A stretch of 64,000 nucleotides of DNA from Bacteroidaceae bacterium. GTDB taxonomy: Bacteria > Bacteroidota > Bacteroidia > Bacteroidales > Bacteroidaceae. The DNA is taken from NCBI GenBank assembly GCA_017483765.1, contig JAFUVE010000090.1, positions 52,357 through 116,356 on the forward strand, given 5' to 3'. Shown in pieces: positions 44,292 through 52,303 of the stretch (within the stretch, counting starts at the first letter, position 1; every line of letters starts with the position of its first letter). A program made the position numbers and the translations under genes. The notes under the pieces were generated by a model. That model saw only the letters and a program-made list of their open reading frames with translations. It was not told the origin of the DNA and did no database searches.

Positions 44292-45322
44292 TACAGGAAA
44301 TCATCAACCGACACAAGCGGATGCGCACAGAGAATTACCTGCGCCAAATGTGCCAACATCAATATGCCTTCGTGGGCATGGGTCAACACTCTCTCACCAA
44401 CCTTTATCCCGTACTGCATTACCTTGGTGTGCCGTTGAAATATATCTGCGTCACGTCAGAACGGAAAGCACAACTGATAGAACGGAAGTTCCCTGGCGTG
44501 AAAGCCACTACCTCACTCGACACGATTCTCAAAGATGAGACCGTCAAGGGCATTTTCGTCTCTGCCTCCCCGTCGTCCCATTTCTCTATAGCCTCACAAA
44601 TCCTTCGTTGTGGCAAATCACTTTTCATAGAGAAGCCGCCCTGTCAGACATTAGAAGAACTCGACTTGCTCATTGATTTACAGCAGCTCTACGGCTCGCC
44701 CGTCGCAATGGTTGGACTACAGAAACGTTATGCCCCTGCCGTGCAACTGCTGAAGAAGCGTCTCGGCAAATCGCATCTTGTCAGTTACGACCTGCATTAC
44801 CTCACAGGTGCGTACCCGGAGGGTGATGTTCTGCTCGACCTCTACATCCATCCCCTCGACCTCGTTTGTTTCCTGTTTGGCAAACCAGACATCCTCGTCT
44901 GCCGTAAGGTCGCCAAGGACTCATACCTCCTCATGCTTCAGCATCCACACGTCGTCGGCACACTGGAACTTTCCACATCCTGCACATGGATTGCCGCAGA
45001 GGAAACCCTGAAGGTCTGCACAAAATCTGGAATCTATCATCTCTCGCAAATGGAGGAACTCACCTTCTCACCCACTTCCTCCACCGCTTTCGGCATCCCT
45101 GTGGAGAAACTGCACACCCATCATGAAACAAAAGAAATCCTCTGTCAGCGAAACAATTTCACCCCCATATTGGCAAACAATCAAATATACTCACAAGGCT
45201 ATTTCAACGAAACAGAGGCCTTTGTCAATGCTGTGGAAGGTCGTAATCATGCCATCACAACGGACATAAAGACCATCAGGGAAACATACCAACTGATAAG
45301 CGAGAATCCGATGGCACACTAA
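44288..45322 (+). CDS. Gfo/Idh/MocA family oxidoreductase
   Basis: A 344-residue NAD(P)-dependent oxidoreductase-like protein. The N-terminal Rossmann part has YAFVGMGQHSLTNLYPVL, and GKSLFIEKPPCQTLEEL is the family's EKP motif; DLYIHPLDLVCFLFG fits the substrate domain. It overlaps the radical SAM gene by ATGA, so the two form one unit. The pair suggests modification of a sugar or peptide product, now doubtful because the radical SAM gene is interrupted. Confidence 0.82.
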   Translation: MIQEIINRHKRMRTENYLRQMCQHQYAFVGMGQHSLTNLYPVLHYLGVPLKYICVTSERKAQLIERKFPGVKATTSLDTILKDETVKGIFVSASPSSHFSIASQILRCGKSLFIEKPPCQTLEELDLLIDLQQLYGSPVAMVGLQKRYAPAVQLLKKRLGKSHLVSYDLHYLTGAYPEGDVLLDLYIHPLDLVCFLFGKPDILVCRKVAKDSYLLMLQHPHVVGTLELSTSCTWIAAEETLKVCTKSGIYHLSQMEELTFSPTSSTAFGIPVEKLHTHHETKEILCQRNNFTPILANNQIYSQGYFNETEAFVNAVEGRNHAITTDIKTIRETYQLISENPMAH

Positions 45323-45444
45323 CAGGCCTGCGGAAGTGGCACATGAGCTGGATGGAACGAAAGGAACTGAGGGGGAGGAATGGCAAGTAGGGATATGATA
45401 AGCTATAAGGAAACCTAAAAAAAGCGAAAGGACGCATAAATTCA

Positions 45445-45474
45445 TTGAAATTCGGGAATTTATTCGTAATTTTG
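45445..45474 (+). promoter_or_regulatory. fhs promoter
   Basis: TTG (45445-45447), 19 bases, TAATTTTG (45467-45474). It rules out the upstream in-frame start at 45445 and supports the ATG at 45505. Confidence 0.75.
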
Positions 45475-45504
45475 CAAGAAGAATGGAAAAAACAATTACT
45501 AAAA

Positions 45505-47187
45505 ATGAAATCAGACATAGAAATTGCGAACAGCGCGCACTTGGAGCGCATAGAAACCATAGCGTCCAGCTTAGGCATCCAGAACGACGACCTGGAGCCA
45601 TACGGCCACTATATGGCCAAAGTTCCACTCAAATACATTGACGAAGAGAAGGCCAAGGAGTCGAACCTGATCCTGGTGACAGCCATCAGCCCCACGAAAG
45701 CCGGCATCGGAAAAACCACCGTGAGCATCGGTCTGTCGCTCGGCCTCAACCACATCGGAAAGAAGTCGATGGTGGTGCTTCGTGAGCCTTCGCTCGGCCC
45801 CTGCTTCGGCATGAAGGGGGGTGCCTGTGGCGGCGGCTACGCCCAGGTGCTTCCGATGGATAAAATCAACCTTCACTTCACCGGTGACTTCCATGCCGTG
45901 ACCTCCGCCCACAACATGATCACGGCAATGATGGACAACTACTTCCATCAGAACCGGGCGACAGTGGCTCCGTTGAAGCAGGTGTTGTGGAAACGAGTGC
46001 TCGACGTGAACGACCGCAACCTACGCCATATCGTGACCGGCCTGGGTCCTGCCGGCAACGGCATCGTGACGGAGTCGGGCTTCGACATCACGCCCGCCTC
46101 AGAGATCATGGCTATCCTCTGCCTGGCCACCGACATTGAGGACCTGCGCCAGCGCATCGACAACATCTTGCTGGGCTACCGTCAGGACGGCAGCGAGTTC
46201 ACGGTGAAAGAGCTGGGCATCACCGGAGGAATCGTGGCGTTGCTGAAAGATGCGATGAAGCCGAACCTGGTGCAGACCACAGAGAACACGCCCGCCATAG
46301 TACACGGCGGTCCGTTCGCCAACATCGCCCACGGCTGCAACACACTGGTGGCAACAAAGCTGGGCCTGAGCCTGAGCGACTATGTCGTGACGGAAGCCGG
46401 ATTCGGTGCCGACCTGGGTGCCGAGAAATTCCTCGACATCAAATGCCGTAAACTGGGTGTTTACCCGAAGTTGACCGTGCTCGTGGCCACCCTGCGCGGT
46501 CTGAAACTGCACGGCGGCGCGACAGAGGAGACGATGAAAGACCTGAACATGGTGCCGCTGACCGAAGGTTTCGGCAACCTGGACCGTCACGTGAAGAACC
46601 TGCGTAAGTTCGGCCAGAACACGGTTGTGGTACTCAACCGCTACGGCGACGACGACGAAGGCGAGATCAACGCCGTGATTACCCACTGCAAGGAAAAGCT
46701 TGGCGTGAAGTGCGTGGTGAACAACGCGTTCAGCGAAGGCGGCAAGGGCGCTGCGGAGATGGCACGCATGGTCGTGGAGGAGATTGAGAAGAATCCTTCC
46801 GTCCCGAAGCCCGACGGCATCTACTCCGTGGATGGAAGCATGAGCTTGAAGGAACGCATCGAGGCTGTATGCAAACGGATTTACCGTGCCGAGGTCGTGG
46901 AATTCAGCAGCGCAGCAACCAAACTGCTCTCCGGCGTGGAGAAAGACCCCCACTATCAGTCGTTCCCCGTCTGCGTGGCCAAGACACAGTACTCGTTCAC
47001 CGACGACCCTAAGCGCCATGGTGCCCCGTTCGGCTTCACCATCAAGATCCGTGAAATCGTGATCAACCGCGGTTCCGGCTTCATCGTAGCCGTAGCCGGC
47101 GACATGATGCGCATGCCGGGACTGCCGAAGGTGCCAAGCGCCACGCATATCGACGTGATAGATGACCAGATTGTAGGTCTGAGCTGA
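45505..47187 (+). CDS. fhs: Formate--tetrahydrofolate ligase
   Basis: A 560-residue enzyme making 10-formyl-THF from formate, ATP and THF. Motifs: [19 protein letters not shown] (P-loop), [20 protein letters not shown] and [13 protein letters not shown]. It is cytoplasmic and feeds purine and formyl-Met synthesis. The start [10 protein letters not shown] follows the promoter at 45445-45474. A strong two-way hairpin ends the gene. Monocistronic. Confidence 0.96.
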   Translation: MKSDIEIANSAHLERIETIASSLGIQNDDLEPYGHYMAKVPLKYIDEEKAKESNLILVTAISPTKAGIGKTTVSIGLSLGLNHIGKKSMVVLREPSLGPCFGMKGGACGGGYAQVLPMDKINLHFTGDFHAVTSAHNMITAMMDNYFHQNRATVAPLKQVLWKRVLDVNDRNLRHIVTGLGPAGNGIVTESGFDITPASEIMAILCLATDIEDLRQRIDNILLGYRQDGSEFTVKELGITGGIVALLKDAMKPNLVQTTENTPAIVHGGPFANIAHGCNTLVATKLGLSLSDYVVTEAGFGADLGAEKFLDIKCRKLGVYPKLTVLVATLRGLKLHGGATEETMKDLNMVPLTEGFGNLDRHVKNLRKFGQNTVVVLNRYGDDDEGEINAVITHCKEKLGVKCVVNNAFSEGGKGAAEMARMVVEEIEKNPSVPKPDGIYSVDGSMSLKERIEAVCKRIYRAEVVEFSSAATKLLSGVEKDPHYQSFPVCVAKTQYSFTDDPKRHGAPFGFTIKIREIVINRGSGFIVAVAGDMMRMPGLPKVPSATHIDVIDDQIVGLS

Positions 47188-47217
47188 TTATTTTACAATT
47201 CCACATAATGAAAAATT

Positions 47218-47254
47218 AAGGAGGCAAGTATCTGTTTGCGATACTTGCCTCCTT
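47218..47254. terminator. Perfect 15-bp hairpin between fhs and GH3 genes
   Basis: AAGGAGGCAAGTATC (47218-47232) pairs exactly with 47240-47254 around a seven-base loop. The minus strand continues into TAATTTTT, the plus strand into a weaker tract. It probably ends both convergent transcripts. The arm shares GAGGCAAGT with the TTGCCTC element ends. Confidence 0.85.
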
Positions 47255-47306
47255 GTTATAAGTTGTCAGTTAGTGTATGCAGACGCTGCATCAAAAGGGG
47301 ACTCTT

Positions 47307-49628
47307 TCAATCCTTGTTAGGAGTGTCCCACTTGTGCGTGTCGGTACAGTTGATGAGTGCCGTCTGTCCGCCGCAGGAGAGGCGGAACTCCCCTTCCTCG
47401 AGGATCCACTTGCCGTCGGCTCCGACGAAGGCGAGGTCGCTGGCCGGGAGTTGGAATGTGACGGTCTTGGTCTGCCCCGGCTGCAGTTCCACTTTCTGGA
47501 AAGCACGCAAGCGCTTGTTGTCCGGCACGAGGGAGGCCACGAGGTCGCTGCTGTAGAGCAGCACTGGCTCTTTGCCCGCGCGAGCACCGGTGTTCTTCAC
47601 ATCCACCGACACGCTGAGCATGTCGCCGGCCTTGAAGTCCTTCTTGTCCACTTTCAGGTTGGCGTATTCATAAGAGGTGTAGCTGATTCCATATCCGAAG
47701 GGCCACTGCAATGACACTTTCGCGTCGTAGTTGTATGCTCCGTCCATGGTCCCTACCTCCTCGCTGACCTTGTAGTCGTAGTTGGCAAGCGAGTTGATTT
47801 CCTTAGGATAGGTGTATGGCATCTTGGCAGAGAAGTTGGCATCCCCTGCGAGCAGGTTGGCCAGTGCGTCAGCTCCATAGTTTCCCGGCAGGAAGACGTG
47901 TACGATGGCCTTCGCCAGCGGCTCGATGTCGGCGATGAGGCGTGGCCGTCCTTCGTTGAGTACGAGGATGACCGGCTTTCCAGTCTTGGCAAGCTCCTTG
48001 ACGAGGTTGCGCTGGTTTTGTGAGAGCCAGAGGTCCGTGATGTTGCCCGGCGTCTCGCAGTAGCTGTTCTCTCCGATGCATGCGATGATGACATCGGCGC
48101 TCTGGGCTGCATTGACCGCACGGTCTATCTGCGGCTCGTTCTCCTCAAAGTATTGTCCTTTCTCGTTGTAGGTGACACCCTGCTCAAGCACGATGTTTTC
48201 CTTTCCGTATTTATTGCACAGCGCCTCATAGATGGTGTTGTAGCGTTCGGAGAGGTCCTCCACCTTGGAGCCCTGCCAGGAGTAGCTCCATCCGCCGTTG
48301 AGGCAGCGCATCTGGTTGGCATTCGGACCGGTGAGCAGTATTTTCTTCCCTTTGGCAAGCGGAAGGATTCCGTCGTTTTTGAGCAGCACTTCCGACTCCT
48401 CGGCTGCACGCAGTGCTTTTTGGGCGAATTCGTCGGAACCGAACTTCTCATATCCCTTGCCTCCCGTGTTGGGCTGTTCGAAAAGTCCGAGGCGGTATTT
48501 CACGCGCAGGATTCGACGAACCGCGTCGTCGATACGCTCCATCTTGACTTTTCCCTCGTTGACCAGCTGCTTGAGCAGTATGCAGAAGTCCACGCTGTAA
48601 GGGTCCATCGACATGTCGATTCCCGCATTGATGGCGATGCGTATGGCATCCTTCTTGTCCTTCGCCACCCGCTCCCGGGTGAAGAGGTTGTTGATGTCCG
48701 CCCAGTCGGTCACGATCATTCCGTCCCACTGCAGGTCTTCCTTGAGCCACTGCGTGAGGTACTCATAGCTGGCATGCACCGGCACGCCGTTGATGCTGGA
48801 GGAGTTGACCATGATGGTGAGGGCACCAGCCTGGATAGCCGCACGGAACGGCTCAAAGTATTTCTCTCGGAGCATAGCCAGCGAGAGATAGGCCGGGGTG
48901 CGGTCCTTGCCCGTGAACGGTGCTCCGTAAGCCATGTAGTGCTTCACGCACGCCGCTACATTGTATTTTCCGAGGTGGTTGGGGTCGTCCCCCTGGTATC
49001 CTCTGACCTCAGCCTCCGCCATCATGGCGTTGACGACGGCATCTTCTCCGAAGCTTTCCCAGATGCGTGACCAACGCGGGTCGCGTCCCAGGTCAAGCAC
49101 CGGATTGTAGACCCACGGGCAGTTTCCAGCCCTGCTTTCGTAGGCAGTGACCTCAGCCATGTCCTTGGCCAGCTGCGTGTTGAACGACGCGGCGAGGTTG
49201 ATGGGCTGCGGGAAGAGGATTCCCGCCTGCGTGTAGGTCACGCCGTGGTTGTGGTCGAGGCCGTAGATGTCGGGGATGCCCAGGTATTTCATGGACTTGT
49301 CCTGGATGAGCCGGATCCACTTCTGCCACTGCTCCACGGTAGCAGCCCGCGTACCCGGGGCGTTGAGGATGGAGCCTACGCGGTGTTTGGAGATGCAGGT
49401 GTCGAGCTGTGTCTCGTTGAGCCGCCACTTGCCGTCCGGACCGTATTGCCCCATGATGTCGAGGTTGAGCTCAAGCATCTGACCCACCTTGTCGTCGAGA
49501 GTCATCTTACTCAGCGTGTTCTCTATTTTCGCCTCGAGATCAGCGTCCCGGGGTATGGCGCGCTTCTGCTGCGCAAGGCCCGCAGTCGCAACCAGGAACA
49601 ACGCAGTACATAAAATCGTTTTCTTCAT
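47307..49628 (-). CDS. GH3 family beta-glucosidase-like glycosidase
   Basis: A 773-residue exported protein (signal peptide ending GLAQ) of the BglX type. The catalytic Asp lies in [13 protein letters not shown]; other parts include [20 protein letters not shown], a second alpha/beta domain ([20 protein letters not shown]) and a C-terminal fibronectin-like domain. It removes terminal beta-glucosyl units. It is the last gene of a GH31-GH2-GH3 run on one strand. Confidence 0.92.
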   Translation of the reverse strand: MKKTILCTALFLVATAGLAQQKRAIPRDADLEAKIENTLSKMTLDDKVGQMLELNLDIMGQYGPDGKWRLNETQLDTCISKHRVGSILNAPGTRAATVEQWQKWIRLIQDKSMKYLGIPDIYGLDHNHGVTYTQAGILFPQPINLAASFNTQLAKDMAEVTAYESRAGNCPWVYNPVLDLGRDPRWSRIWESFGEDAVVNAMMAEAEVRGYQGDDPNHLGKYNVAACVKHYMAYGAPFTGKDRTPAYLSLAMLREKYFEPFRAAIQAGALTIMVNSSSINGVPVHASYEYLTQWLKEDLQWDGMIVTDWADINNLFTRERVAKDKKDAIRIAINAGIDMSMDPYSVDFCILLKQLVNEGKVKMERIDDAVRRILRVKYRLGLFEQPNTGGKGYEKFGSDEFAQKALRAAEESEVLLKNDGILPLAKGKKILLTGPNANQMRCLNGGWSYSWQGSKVEDLSERYNTIYEALCNKYGKENIVLEQGVTYNEKGQYFEENEPQIDRAVNAAQSADVIIACIGENSYCETPGNITDLWLSQNQRNLVKELAKTGKPVILVLNEGRPRLIADIEPLAKAIVHVFLPGNYGADALANLLAGDANFSAKMPYTYPKEINSLANYDYKVSEEVGTMDGAYNYDAKVSLQWPFGYGISYTSYEYANLKVDKKDFKAGDMLSVSVDVKNTGARAGKEPVLLYSSDLVASLVPDNKRLRAFQKVELQPGQTKTVTFQLPASDLAFVGADGKWILEEGEFRLSCGGQTALINCTDTHKWDTPNKD

Positions 49629-49674
49629 TAGGATATAGTTTTCAGTTATTTTTTTGAGGTTATTTTTGGATTTT

Positions 49675-49738
49675 CCGAGACTTCGAGATTTCGAAGACTC
49701 GAGACTTAGATATTTCGAGACTTCGAGGCCTCAAAGCT
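49675..49738. repeat. TCGAGACTT short tandem array
   Basis: Degenerate 8-9-bp units of (T)TCGAGACTT and TCGAAGACT fill the gap between the GH3 and GH2 genes. Confidence 0.75.
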
Positions 49739-49741
49739 TTA

Positions 49742-52222
49742 TTATTGGGCCTTCAGGGTGATTTCCGCTGATTCGAGGTCGGGAGCCTGCGCTTTCAGGA
49801 TGATACTGCCCTGGGAATTTCCTGCCTGTACGACGACGAGGCATTTTCCGAAGAACGCCTTGCGATGGTTGGCCTTGAATCGCTCCATTGAGGTCTGCGA
49901 CCCGTTGTCTACTCCGGCAATCGTGGCGTCGCCCTTCAGAGCGAAATGAATTTGGTTTTCTGCGAGCGGGCAGATGTTTCCGTCCTTGTCGAGCACTTCC
50001 ACCGTGACGAAGGCGAGGCTTTTTCCGTCGGCATCGAGCACCGTCTTATCTGGAGTGAGGCGGATGTGATGGGGAGCGCCTGCCGTCTTTATCGTCTTCT
50101 CCCTCACTGCCTTTCCGTCTTTTCTGGCCACCACCTTGACTTCTCCCTTCTCGAAGGGGACTCTCCACATGACGTGGAATTGATGGTCGTTCTCCTTTCG
50201 GCGGATGCCCTGCGACTTGCCATTGACAAACAGCTCCACCTCGTCGGCCTGGTTGTAGTAGCACCACAGATCCACCGTCTGCCCCTCCATCCAGTTCCAG
50301 TGGGGGAAGAGATGGAGCACCTCCTTGTCGGTCCACTCGCTCTGATAGAAGTAGTACATATCCTTTGGGAATCCGGCGAGGTCGACGATGCCGAAATAGC
50401 TGCTGCGAGCCGGAAATCCGTACGGCGTGGGCTCTCCGATGTAGTCCCATCCCGTCCAGATGAACTGTCCGCACACGAAGTCGTTGTGCTTGATGAGGTC
50501 CCAGGTCTCTTCGTGGTGGTTTCCCCATGAAGCCCTTGAGTTGTCGTACGCCGAGCACATGAATGAGGGGTCGGTGTATGGCATCCACCATTCCTTAGGC
50601 GCCTTGACGATGGAGTCGGACGGCATGACATAGAACCCGCGTGTGTGGAGCGAGGAGTTGCTCTCGGTGAAGAGGAACGGCTTTCCCGGGAAGTTCCCGG
50701 GCACGTCGGCCACGTTCTGGTTGTGGTAGTTATAGCCAATGATGTCCACTGCGTTCCCTTTGAAGAGGTGGTTGTTGGGGTTCGGCTCGTTGCATCCCGC
50801 GGTGACGGGGCGGGTCGGGTCGAGTTCCCTGACAATCTGTGCCAGCCGTTCAGCCAGCAGCGTGTTGGTGGACTTCTCGTCAGAGTTGCTGAGCTGCGAT
50901 GCGTCGTGTCCGAAGTTGAGGATGAGGTTGGCCTGCTCGATGGAGAGGTCCTCTCCCCCACTCGAGCTCCACTGCTCCAGCACCTCGTTTCCCGTGCTCC
51001 ATACGAGGATGGACGGATGATTTCGGTCGCGCCGTATGAAGTCCGTGAGGTCGCGCTCGAACCACTCATCGAAATAGGTCGCATAGTCGTACTTCGTCTT
51101 CTTCTTGTGCCACATGTCGAACGCCTCGTCCATGACGATGAATCCCATGGAGTCGCACATATCGAGCAGTTCGGGTGCCGGCGGGTTGTGCGTCATGCGA
51201 ATGGCGTTGCACCCCATCTCCTTTAACGACACCAGCTGCCGTTTTATTGCGTCGTCGTTGACAGCCGCTCCGAGACATCCGAGGTCGTGGTGCATGCAGA
51301 CGCCATTGATTTTCATCGGCACGCCGTTGAGAGAGAATCCATTCTTGGGGTCGAATCGGAAGGAGCGAACTCCGGTGGTCGTGGTGTAAGAGTCCACGAG
51401 TTTCTTACCGTCATACACCTCCGTCAGCACCTTATAGAGGTATGGTTTGTCGACCGACCAGAGGCTTGGGTTCTTCAGCTTGATTGTTGACTTAAAAGTG
51501 GCGGTCTTGCCATCTGCCGGAGTTCCATTGAATTTTTGAGAAGCGCTTTCCAGCTTGTTTCCTTCGGCATCCATCAGCGTGTTGACCACCTTCGTGTTTT
51601 TTCCCGCCTTCTCCACCTCAACCTGGATATCGATGTCTGCCGTCTTTTTGTCGTCGGTCAGTTTCGGAGAGACGAAGACGCCCCATTGAGCGATATGCGT
51701 GTTGCTTGTAGAGAGGAGGAACACATGCCTGTAGATGCCCGATCCGCTGTACCAGCGGCAGTTGGGCTGCTGCCCGTTGTCCACTCTGACGGCGATGACG
51801 TTCTGCCCGTCGTTGAGCAGGTCAGTGATGTCGTACTGGAAGGAGATGTAGCCGTATGGCCGTGTACCAAGCTTTTGACCGTTGAGATAGACTGTGGAAT
51901 TCTGGTATACGCCGTCGAACTGGATGAAGGTCCGCTCTCCTTCGTTTTTTGCGTGGCTGAAGTGCTTGCGGTACCACCCCACCCCTCCCGGCAGGGCTCC
52001 TCCACCGGCTCCTGCCGGGTTGGACGCCATGAAATCTCCTTCGATGGACCAGTCGTGCGGCAGGTTGAGTTTTCTCCATGAGGAGTCGTCGTATGCTGTT
52101 TTAGCCATGTCAGCGCTGTCAGCGAGGGTAAACAGCCAGTTGTCGTCGAAGTTCTGTCGTTGCCGTGCCTGAGCCGTCGTTATTGCAAGCGTGAACAACA
52201 AAAGGTTTATGATCTGTTTCAT
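49742..52222 (-). CDS. GH2 family beta-galactosidase-like glycosidase
   Basis: An 826-residue exported protein (signal peptide ending TAQA). It has the GH2 sugar-binding domain (WRKLNLPHDWSIEGDF, PGGVGWYRKHF), acid/base Glu in WSTGNEVLEQW, a nucleophile Glu candidate in PFLFTESNSSLHTRG, and an extended C-terminal beta-domain (VELFVNGKSQGI). It would cut beta-galactosyl or related units. It lies between GH31 and GH3 genes, as in xyloglucan loci. Confidence 0.9.
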   Translation of the reverse strand: MKQIINLLLFTLAITTAQARQRQNFDDNWLFTLADSADMAKTAYDDSSWRKLNLPHDWSIEGDFMASNPAGAGGGALPGGVGWYRKHFSHAKNEGERTFIQFDGVYQNSTVYLNGQKLGTRPYGYISFQYDITDLLNDGQNVIAVRVDNGQQPNCRWYSGSGIYRHVFLLSTSNTHIAQWGVFVSPKLTDDKKTADIDIQVEVEKAGKNTKVVNTLMDAEGNKLESASQKFNGTPADGKTATFKSTIKLKNPSLWSVDKPYLYKVLTEVYDGKKLVDSYTTTTGVRSFRFDPKNGFSLNGVPMKINGVCMHHDLGCLGAAVNDDAIKRQLVSLKEMGCNAIRMTHNPPAPELLDMCDSMGFIVMDEAFDMWHKKKTKYDYATYFDEWFERDLTDFIRRDRNHPSILVWSTGNEVLEQWSSSGGEDLSIEQANLILNFGHDASQLSNSDEKSTNTLLAERLAQIVRELDPTRPVTAGCNEPNPNNHLFKGNAVDIIGYNYHNQNVADVPGNFPGKPFLFTESNSSLHTRGFYVMPSDSIVKAPKEWWMPYTDPSFMCSAYDNSRASWGNHHEETWDLIKHNDFVCGQFIWTGWDYIGEPTPYGFPARSSYFGIVDLAGFPKDMYYFYQSEWTDKEVLHLFPHWNWMEGQTVDLWCYYNQADEVELFVNGKSQGIRRKENDHQFHVMWRVPFEKGEVKVVARKDGKAVREKTIKTAGAPHHIRLTPDKTVLDADGKSLAFVTVEVLDKDGNICPLAENQIHFALKGDATIAGVDNGSQTSMERFKANHRKAFFGKCLVVVQAGNSQGSIILKAQAPDLESAEITLKAQ

Positions 52223-52250
52223 TCGATGCGTCTTTAGTTAATGGAATTGA

Positions 52251-52270
52251 AGACGCGCCGTGGCGCGTCT
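52251..52270. repeat. Short GC palindrome AGACGCGCC/GGCGCGTCT
   Basis: A perfect inverted repeat with two central bases in the GH31-GH2 spacer, followed by CTCTACA. A variant (AGACGCCCC/GGGGTGTCT then CTCTAC) lies inside element B at 30044-30063. Confidence 0.7.
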
Positions 52271-52303
52271 CTACAAAAATCTCCCCGACCCTCTACAGAC
52301 TGA

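Noticed and set aside
46099-47148. A 349-codon frame opposite fhs
   Set aside because: Shadow of a highly conserved enzyme gene.
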